From assembly GCF_026914185.1 (NCBI RefSeq), contig NC_070562.1:1240001-1304000 (forward strand): DNA of 64,000 bases, read 5' to 3'. Below the pieces are notes generated by a model. The model did no database searches and was not told the DNA's origin. It saw only the letters and a list, made by a program, of their open reading frames with translations. This stretch comes from Puccinia triticina. Taxonomy: Eukaryota > Basidiomycota > Pucciniomycetes > Pucciniales > Pucciniaceae. Shown in pieces: positions 55,389 to 64,000 of the stretch (positions within the stretch are counted from its first letter, which is position 1; each line of letters begins with the position of its first letter). Both the position numbers and the translations under genes were made by a program.

Positions 55389-56358
55389 TTACAGGGTCAT
55401 TCCCAAGGTGAGACCCCAAAGGTTGAGATCGGGAGGTGGGTCTTCTGATTTGGCTGGGGGCCGATCGACTTCGGCGATCGGGTTGTGGGGGAGGAGGATA
55501 GAACGGAAGCGCATGGATCCGACGAGGGAGCGGAGGAAGAACCTGATGAGTTTGCCTCTGGAGGGGGCGAGTCTGGAGGAGAGGTCGATGGTCATCTCGC
55601 CCCACCTGGTCTGGGGCCCGGCGAGGGAGTGGAGGGGGACCCAGTAGGCCGCGGTGACCTCTGCGGGCTCGAGCGTCGGGAGGGGCCCGCCGGCGGGATG
55701 GGTGGAGAGGAAGACGTATGGGCTGAGGACCATGAGGAGGCGCTTGCCGAGACTGGTGGTGATCTCGCGGTCGTCGAGTCTGCCGAGCGGGATGAACTCC
55801 TTCTCGGCCAGGTCGATGCCCACCTCCTCCCAGGTCTCTCTCATCGCACAGAACAGCCCGTCCTCGTCCTCGGGCTCCATCCGGCCGCCCGGGAAGGCCA
55901 GATGGGCCGACCATCGATCGCTCGCCCGTGTGGCCCGCTCGATGAAGAACAGCTCCGGGGTGCCGCTCTGCACCCAGGCTTGAGAGAAGAACCGACGGAG
56001 CTGGTGGGAGAGATCATCTTGGCTGGCTGATGCGTTGGGATGCAGGGATGATTGCTGGGTCGGCTGGAATTCTGATTTCGGGGATGAGCTTGGTGAGTTG
56101 GTGGGGGATGACTGGGAGGATGTGGGGTCGGGTGCGATTCGGATGACTGTGGATGTGGGTTAGTATATCTGTGCTGTTCTTGTTCTTGTTTTTTTGTTTT
56201 GGTTGTGGGTGCTTACTGATGGCTACGGAGGCCCGTCGGTTGTGGTTCGTGCTCCGTTTTGGGTGTGGGCAGGGGGTTGCTGGTGTTGAGGGTGTTGAGA
56301 TCGTCGTTGGTTCTGAGTGGTGGATGTGGAGGAGGGCGTTGAGTGTGGGCTGGTCCAT
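55389..56358 (-). CDS. Nudix hydrolase, coenzyme A pyrophosphatase-like
   Basis: Nudix enzymes cleave nucleoside diphosphates linked to another group; this subgroup acts on CoA and its derivatives. Exons: 56217-56358 and 55389-56146 (intron 56147-56216). The N-terminus is a Ser/Pro/Thr-rich stretch. The catalytic region has RASDRWSAHLAFPGG and the Nudix box GGRMEPE...RETWEEVGID with its REXXEE glutamates, preceded by FFSQAWVQSGTPELFF. After the box come LPTLEPAEVTAAYWVPL and NLWGLTLGMTL. The stop at 55389 overlaps a good splice donor, so the true C-terminus is probably encoded further left (see the neighbouring entry). Start ATG at 56358. Confidence 0.87.
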
Positions 56359-57032
56359 CTTACGGTTGCTGGCTGGCTGCTTCCACCCAGCCACATCCCA
56401 CCCGCACCCCGCCCCACCCAGAACACCACCCCATAAACACATACATACACATCATTCTGCCGAAAACCTCACACTGCACCTCTCAAACGAACCCAAGTAC
56501 GCCAAACCATCGAAATAGTATTATGTATTACGTGGACACGATAAAAATAGAGTATGAGTAGGAAAGTTTACATTCACAAATTCATGGAGAATCACAGACG
56601 CGGATAATTGTTGCGGGGTATTTATTTATCGTGTTTATCTACAGCGCGTATCTGGCGAGTACATATTGATATGCTCCGGGCGGATTACAAAAGGTACATA
56701 TTTGATATTTCTTTCTTTTTGGGTGTATTGAGTAGTAGCAGCCAGCTAGTAAAAGTCGCTGATCCAATCATGCGATAATGAAGCCCATCGGAGATGAAGG
56801 GAGTAATAAAACGAGCAAGTCGAACTGCAAAAACTGCATGAAAAGATCTGAAGAAGGGGCCAGTTGTCCACATGCAACCTGGCGGGCACGATAAATCCAC
56901 CAGTTGTGGCCTTTTCCTCTCCGGCACCTCTTTCCCTTGCCTAAAACCGAGTACAATAATCTCTGAGAAAAAAAAAGAAATTGGGCCATCAAATCGTTAG
57001 ATGAGCCGCGGATATCTAGTATTGAGTGATGA
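56359..57032. other. Intergenic, between Nudix and OPT genes
   Basis: The Nudix promoter region (CACCCCGCCC-rich) and the 3' flank of the transporter gene. Minus-strand frames around 56685-56992 are not supported. Confidence 0.5.
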
Positions 57033-60000
57033 TCAACAGGATTGGATAATGCAAAAGACCAACCTCAGAAAAGGGGCTGCCGGGTTCAAAAGGTAATGAG
57101 GCACTTTAAGAATGAGGGTTTAAAGGATCAGTGCTTTCGAACTTGATCATAGCGATAAACTACGGGATAGATGATGATTGTGGAAATGGAGCTCACATTT
57201 GATTTTTCCGGTCGCGAAGGATAATAAGAGGACGGCGATTTGAGTCTACAAGACCAAAATAATTCAGAAGCAAAAGACTTCCGTCAACCTGAGTACTTCA
57301 TGATTGATCAACTAGTGATACACGATTGGTAGGAACACTTACTCCACCATCCAATGCGGCACTCAGGACGTGCTGTCAAGAAAGAAACTTATAAGATCAT
57401 CTTCTAGTGTGTGTGTTTCTGTCTGCACATAAGAAACATAAAGAAGACGTACATTGTAATCGGTGAAGATTTGGGGGCGATAGATTCGGACGTAATATTG
57501 GCTGATGAATCCAACGACTATTGCAGTGACTCTGCCGGAGGTGGTACCATTGATCGCAACTTGTATTGTCCCGGCGACCAACTGTTTTTGAAAAGAAAAG
57601 CCTGAGTAATTATCCAAACAAATCATCAAAGAAGTAGATGACTGACTGGTACGTTAAACTTCCCAAAAATCGAATTCGGCCAGGTGTTCTCAATGAACAG
57701 GAACGGGAGAGGCGCGAGAAAACCAACGAACTTCAAAGGTTTAAAAAAAAAAAGTCACAGATGAGTTTTCCCTTTCCAGAAAGAATCATGAGTGGGACGT
57801 TCAGGATCTCACCAAGCTGGCAGGAATGAAGAAATATCGTTTCTTCACTCAAATCGTGGTTATCAGTCCCCAATAATCTCAAACCCTCTTTTGTACCTTT
57901 GTGAAGATGGAATCACACTAACCCCTGGTCCGTATAGTTCATGGGAAAACAGACTCCAAGTACTAACTTCATTGAATAAACTGCGTTGATAAGAAAAATT
58001 TCAGGATCATGTCTAAATGCTTGGACAAACCTCAAAATCAAATGACTCACGCCTGTGTGGAAACTCCCGAGAACTGGTGTTTGGAAAATGAGTAGAAGAT
58101 CGCAGCTCAGCATCTCGAGTCACTAATCAAACAACATCTTTGGAGGAATAATCTTGATCGAAAACAATTGTAGCTGGATCGAAACGCAACTTGTCCACTG
58201 GCTGTAGGTTCGATCAAAGCTTCTGCGTTTGCAGAAACAATGATTTGCATCACGAACTGGTTCACGAACACACCAATGATGCTTATCAAGTTTAAAGAAT
58301 AGCGAACTCAAATCAGCCTGTATTTATGCGCATTAAGGGAACGACTGGTTATAACACTTACGTTCCGCATATTTGAGCGAAAAATCCTTTGCGAGGGGGA
58401 ACTTTGGTATACTGTGAGGTAAAAGCAATAAGCGATTGAATTTACGAAGATGAATTTTTCATGGATAACTAGACCTGGATTAAATGCTTGTCACTTACGA
58501 TCATCATTTTAACACTAATTGTTTTTATCGACGCAATCAACACACATGGTAAATCATGAGTCTGAAGGTCCGAAGCTCTGACGGAATGACAAAAAAACAA
58601 AGAAGCTCAACTCTTTGGCTATCAGTAAGGAGATCGTGGCACATGTGGCGCTGAAGATGCTAAACCTAATGAACGGATTGCCGAAGTTAGAAAATTGTTT
58701 ATAAAGACTCATTAAGACAGGGGATTAATTGACCAGAGGGAGCGGATGACAGATCCACCAAAGACAGAGCCGATCATTTGACAAGCTGGGGCGACAACCT
58801 GAACACATCACAACAAGTCAATTAGCTGATGACACACATGGAATGTGCATACTGCGTAGGGGAGAGAAGTGTGCTCAACTGGATTGAAGCCCGTGGTCGC
58901 ATTCAAAAAACCAATGGAAGCGACAATGATGGACGCCAACTGTAAAACGCCAAGAAGATAGATGAGTGGTTTTTCTAAGAATGGGCTTCGCTCTGATTTT
59001 TAATTTCGGGTCTTACAAGAACGGATGCCAGCATCGCGAAAAACCCCATCTGACTTCCAGCTGCGCCAATAAAATGATCATTAGAATCCAGAAAGTCGGT
59101 GAGCACTAGGCAAGTTGGTGATTCTACTCACCGAGCGTCGCGCAAAGATAGCCAAGCGCCACAGATGCCACAGAAATGCATCCGAGAAACCATTGGGGGA
59201 CTTGCGAATACTAGCAGATCGAAGTGTCAGTCGATCATCGGCGGTAGGAATATGTGTGCCAAAATAATGGACTCACTTTTTCCATCTCTTGGAGGTGGGG
59301 ATCCTCGGATTTCGACGCTCCCCCATTACGATTGGGAAAAAGAATTCCAGTGATCAGAGTCCAATTCTGAATGATAGCCTGGGTACTGAAGGTTCTCGAA
59401 CATCAGTATATTTTGAACTTTTCTTTTCATTTGATGCAAGTCATGGATCTCACACTGCGCTCGTCATCAACAGTGCAGCAAACGCTGTGAAAGCAATCAT
59501 AACAGGAGGATCGGGAGGAGAATTTAGCTTTGTATTTGGCGGACAGTGGGCTCATTACCGTTTGAAATACCTTGTGAGGTCACGAAGGAGAGAGTGAAGG
59601 CTGGGAGTCCCTCCTGAGCAAGGCCTTGCTGGCTAAGGGAGCCATTAGGCAGGAATACTGCAGTGTGATTATATTCTTTCCCGGATTCAGTGAGCAAGCT
59701 TGTGCTGATCGAGAAAAAACAGGTTTCAGATGGCAAATCGTCGTGAAATATATTCGAAGTCATAAGCCTTACGAAAGCAGGGGGAAATTGTTTTTGGCCC
59801 CTGAGGCATATGGGCCAATTTTGTATATTGTAAGATACATCAAGATCGCTGATAAGGTAGGGAATTAGCTCTTGAATACCCAATATTACTGTATTCTGAC
59901 AGAAGTCGCTCACCAAAACCGAGCCCAATCCACGAATTTACTTGGGCGATCCACGGTACATACATTGGTGACTGCATAAAATGATTGTGATTTTTGTTAC

Positions 60001-61806
60001 AGAGATCAAGATTAATCGCTGAATAGAATGTGAATCTGGAGTTGAGCTTTCACAGGATACTCAACTGCACCGTTTACTCCAGCGGAAATGTTGGTCCAAT
60101 CAAGGCTTACTACATAACAGTCGGATGAAAGACGTATAAAGAACATGATTCACTTCGTGGGTGCTCAAGATTGGCAGTACTGTTATGATTTGTAGCGCAA
60201 AGAAAAAACGCACAAGAAAATAGCCCGAATCCACTGAATTGGTGGTTGTTTGAGTAGAAAGATAATCAGCATCTTAGATCTCAGCTCGACGGCGGTGGGT
60301 ATAAAAATCTAGCAACCAACGTGTTAGGAGAAGCGCCTCCAAAGAGTGCAGTGACCTCTTTTGAGGCTGGCAGAGCCAAGCAGAAAACGTTGATGGCGCT
60401 AACGGCGGGAGCCAGGAACTGAGGCAAAATTTCCCACAGACCAATCACCGGGGCAACAAGCTTAAACAGATTGATACGACGGGTGGCGAGACTGTCCCCA
60501 CCATGGAGCGACTGGAACAAGATAACCGGAGGGATGACAGCCCTAAGTACGAGGTTCGAGAATTAACAAAATTGGGTATTTCTTCTTTTAAGATTCCTTA
60601 TCGCGCACAAGGATAGTCACTTACGGATATAGACTGTTTCTCAAAAATAAATGATCCCTCTTCAGCTGTGGCTTTCACAAAACAAACCTCAAGATAATCC
60701 AGTGATCAACACGACTAACCATGCAGCCGGGTAGACTAGAAATGATCGAAAATGCCACGCGAGACCTAAGATGGAGGTTTGGTTAGCAAGATGTAGTATG
60801 CAGGAAACAGAAAAAGAGACTTTACAGATAGCCAAAAGTTGGTTGGCAAACTGAGCGACAACCGAAAGGAAGAATCCGGGTCCAGCATGGAGAAACAAAA
60901 TCTGGGGGGCAAAGATTTCGGTTCCAAAGGCAGCATATGCTGCTGATGCAGCCATCATGGTGGCGAAGACATCCTCTTTGATTGAATAGGGACCGGGATT
61001 GAGCCAGTGGTAGCGTGTCGGCAGGATTTTCGAAAGCAGAGTACCCAAAAGGAACGACAGAATCTGTAGGGTAAGCAAGGAGATCTGTGAATGCATTTTT
61101 TTTTTTTTTTGCGGGGAAAGATCTTGCGTTAATGATATCGAGGGTCTCCGAGATAGTGGTTATGGACATCCGGGGAAACAAGGTTGCAGACTGACCTGAA
61201 CTCTCACAGGTTTGAACTGAAAAAGTTGGGCAATGGCAGCCTGGAGATGGTTTTTAGGTTTGCAGATCAGTTTACCCACAAGGTGATGAGAGAGAGAGTC
61301 TCCAAAATTAAGCTCACAGAAATCAGGGATAAAGTGATGCCAACGACGACGCTTCTCAGAGTGATAACCGGTGCGGCCACATCATCAGTCGGATCCAATG
61401 GTTTCATCCCCCCCGGTTTGATGGGATTTGGGGAGACTGTGGGCTCGTCGTCAAAGGCAGAGACTTCGCCGGTTGGTTTTTCATCGAGTGAAAAATCCGA
61501 ATCACGCTTTACAAACTGGTTATCAAATGGACGATAGAAATCATCGGGATCGACGTAGAATTTGCACTTTGTCTCGGAGGTCCTTTGCGATCTCTTGGAG
61601 ACCCTCGTCCTCTCGGGCAAGATTGGATGGTTTTTAGTCCGGGGCAGACGAGAGCCACGTGGTGAGGAGGGTGGAATTCTCCATTTCTCTCCGCCCGAGA
61701 CTAGATGGGAGGCGTGATCATAGGAGAATCGATCGCACTTCTTGCTGCTAGCTTGCCGGTAGAGTTTCTCGCAATAATCCATATCCGTGACCGTGATCGG
61801 ATCCAT
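57033..61806 (-). CDS. OPT-family oligopeptide transporter
   Basis: OPT transporters carry small peptides or metal chelates into the cell with protons. The gene is cut by many introns; only the clear pieces are listed, so the span is a gene extent, not an exon join. N-terminal cytosolic tail at 61806-61280, ending DDVAAPVITLRSVVVGITLSLISV (TM1). At 61096-60689: LPTRYHWLNPGPYSIKED with the family NPG motif, AAYAAFGTEIFAPQILF and WHFRSFLVYPAAW. At 60520-60290: GGDSLATRRINLFKLVAPVIGLWEILPQFLAPAVSAINVF and LFGGASPNTL. At 59928-59580: NHTAVFLPNGSLSQQGLAQEG. C-terminal part at 57780-57170: FVGFLAPLPFLFIENTWP, TSGRVTAIVVGFISQYYVR, TDYNHVLSAALDGG and IAVLLLSFATGKIK. The order matches the family. Start at 61806; the last exon to 57033 is tentative. 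Confidence 0.83.
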
Positions 61807-63490
61807 CTGGACTTGAGGAAGGTGTATGAGTCAGGTCGGATGCTTGCTAAATCGTTGAAGCCCGCGGTGATCAATTCTGCGGAGGGGTTTTACCGGGTTC
61901 GCTGCATATACGGTTTGCGTGGAATGAGGCGGTATCCACAAGAGGTGATGTGATCTATTTATAGGCAAAGAAAGATTTGAGATGGCCGAGTGGGGGAGGA
62001 AGGAAAGGTTGAACGAAAATAGTTGCGTCTGGACGAAATATGTACTTGTTGGGAGTTCTGGCGTATAGAAACACAAGGGGAATCAGGAATGGCTGAGGAA
62101 TCGAGTTGAAAGAAGTGTCTTGGTATCCACAAAGGAGGCGCAGCTAGTTCTGAGAAGGGTTGCAGACGAGCTAAGGTTGAAAATGTGACGCAGTCGCCAG
62201 GAAAGTCAAGGAAAGTCAAGGCAGACAGGTTGAACAACGAGTCGGTTCCGGGCAGAGACCTAGCGTATTTCTTGAGGCTACTGAGGGCTGGGGCAAGACG
62301 GAGGCAATGTGCGAGGCTAAGGTGGTCGTGCTGGTGAAGGGCGAGAGGTTTGTACAACCACAAACAAATGGAGGGCGGGCACTAAGGACAAGTGATGAGG
62401 ATAAACAGCCGACTGGATCCACCTTAGATACGAAAAAAGGTTGATGCAAAAATAGAAAGAAAGAAAGACGAAATTGTAAGGGGAAATGTGAGTTTATTTG
62501 TCTATGTATTATGTATGTCAATATGTAAAATCAAGAGTCAAGTCAACGAAGGTCTTGTGGATACAGGTGCAAGTTGAGAGTTGGTTAACAATCGGAAGGC
62601 AGGTGAGGCTCCCCTGGAGGCTAGGACTTGAAGGACAAGTACGCAGGAGTAGGGAGGAGGTGGAACGATAGCTCGAATGGGTTACCTGGAGCTTCTCGAG
62701 GCTCTGTACTCGCAACGACCGATTACAAACAGTAATAAAATCTAGGGTTGCCAGCAGGACAGGCAAACATCGAGTGCCGGTCAGCTCGGTTATGTAGTCG
62801 TAGCAATTGTATTCGTTCCCATCTCGAAAGGGAGAAGTGAGTGGCACGAACATGAAGCACAGGTTTATTCGACACGATGCGCGTCACTAGTTCCTCAAGC
62901 TGTATCAAGTTTTCCTTTCTTGACTTCATGTACTAGTCAAGTGACTCTGGACTCTGGAGCCTTTATAAAGGGGATATTCATCCATACTATTTGTATCATT
63001 CGCAACTGCCTGCCCGCCCCTCAGAAGAGGGACGGCTGATCGGAGGTCTGCTTTTTGGCCGTCAACGCTCGCTTGGCGCGCTCCGTCAAATTAACCACCG
63101 AACGGCACTTTTGGCGGCGGACTGCAACTGCCCAAGTCCCTCCTTCAGAATTCACGAGAGCCCTCTGAAGTGGCGGACTTGTGTTACGGTAACTCCAGAG
63201 AGGCTGCTTTAGCTCGCTGATAGTCCGTGTGCGCACTGCAAGCCACCTGCAAGCAAGTCATGGGATGAAGCTTGGTATTCAATCCAGCCTACTCGGCTTT
63301 GAGTCCAGGCTTATCAGACCGGGCCCGTTTGAGATCCTTGTTCTCAATGGCCTTGCAGGCGTCGGCCCTCGCAAGCCATCCCCGGTCAAGTCGACAAGCA
63401 GTCCATGTTGGAATGAATCACAGGCAGGATGGAGGCCAGAAGCAAGACCGGGTTACGAGTAGAGAGGGAATCCAGGCCATCGGTGTTTTC
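61807..63490. other. Intergenic region
   Basis: Upstream region of the divergent transporter and secreted-protein genes. A palindromic TATA-like CTTTATAAAG is at 62961. No coding sequence could be supported on either strand. Confidence 0.5.
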
Positions 63491-63498
63491 TATAAATA
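63491..63498 (+). promoter_or_regulatory. TATA box of the right-edge secreted-protein gene
   Basis: TATAAATA, 110 bp before the ATG at 63608. The leader downstream is rich in CA/CT (CACAGCTGCTCCATCAC), typical of a fungal transcript start. Confidence 0.72.
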
Positions 63499-63607
63499 GT
63501 CGGACCAGGACACCATCCCACAGCTGCTCCATCACAGAGCTTCTAACTTCCCCCAACCCTTAATCTGTTAATCACTTTCCGTCAAAAATACCAACCATAC
63601 ATACAAA

Positions 63608-64000
63608 ATGCGTATCGCTTACGTTGTTGCTGGACTAATCGCCTTGAATGGTGAGTTACATAGATCCCTAGGTTCTGTCGGTTCTTAAGCCCTTGCTGAT
63701 TCTCTTCTTGCGTTTCCGTGCCTTTAGCAAATGTCTCTGAAGCCGGTGTCGTGGTACCTCATGGCGCCCAGGCGAACATCTTCACCCCTGTCATTGCGAA
63801 GAGCCCCCCAGCTGAGCTTGGTGACATGAACTCGACCAAGGGGGAAGATAATACTCAAGAGGATAAAAAGTCAGACCCTGACGATGGCGTCGGCCGTGTC
63901 CACTCCAGTGTCCACGGCGCATCGGACGCTCGGCCCGGTTCCATCCCCGGAGACCAATCCTCTGACCAGGATGGCTACAGCCTGCCCACTTCTTCCGACA
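63608..64000 (+). CDS. Secreted protein, partial at window edge
   Basis: Exon 1 63608-63650 encodes MRIAYVVAGLIALN, a signal peptide interrupted by a 77 bp intron (GTGAGT...TTTAG, 63651-63727). Exon 2 from 63728 runs off the window. The mature part is hydrophilic, rich in Asp, Ser, Gly and Pro (GEDNTQEDKKSDPDDGVG), with an NST glycosylation site (about 63830) and no Cys so far. No family recognised. The TATA box, leader and phase agreement make the gene real. Confidence 0.8.

Overview
The window looks like a rust fungus (Pucciniales, Basidiomycota). The genes are cut by many short (about 55-105 bp) GT-AG introns with CTAAC-like branch points. Small secreted-protein genes sit among housekeeping genes. 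The rest is dense, nested transposable elements: Ty1/Copia retrotransposons, hAT elements, MITEs, hairpin minisatellites and foldbacks. No rRNA gene, CRISPR array or bacterial-type operon was seen. The species cannot be fixed from sequence reading alone.

Left part (1-22.4 kb): a transposon nest. A Copia 3' end (1-1364) is followed by a non-autonomous hAT element (1829-3259), a CCCCTTTCA-type minisatellite and a second small hAT MITE. Then comes a multi-level nest resolved by target-site duplications (TSDs). A LINE with an RNase H domain is split by Copia element B (4647-19386, minus strand, TSD AGTAC). Element B was itself hit by a tRNA-bearing miniature LTR element in tandem dimer form (5286-6343, TSD CAGGA), by a solo LTR (6851-7202, TSD TTCAG) and by a different Copia, element A (8160-14509, TSD CAACA). 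Element A in turn contains a 1 kb solo LTR (10111-11110, TSD GCGA).

Middle part (22.4-30 kb): a gene island. It holds a small secreted-protein gene, a complete CDC123 (eIF2 assembly factor) gene with six exons and one GC-AG intron, and a Ptc1-like PP2C phosphatase gene with eight exons. A full-length but decayed hAT element (31159-36714, TSD TCTCCCTG) follows.

Right part: a secreted double-psi beta-barrel gene with an apparent frameshift (41934-43341); a giant palindromic foldback (44158-47242) carrying a solo LTR and a MITE; hairpin minisatellites; and then a gene-rich stretch, mostly on the minus strand. That stretch holds a seven-transmembrane cAMP-receptor-like GPCR (50967-52639), a Nudix hydrolase (55389-56358), an oligopeptide transporter of the OPT family (about 57033-61806), and the 5' end of another secreted-protein gene (63608 to the window edge). 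Exon joins were derived by hand from splice signals, reading phase and family motifs; no transcript evidence was available.
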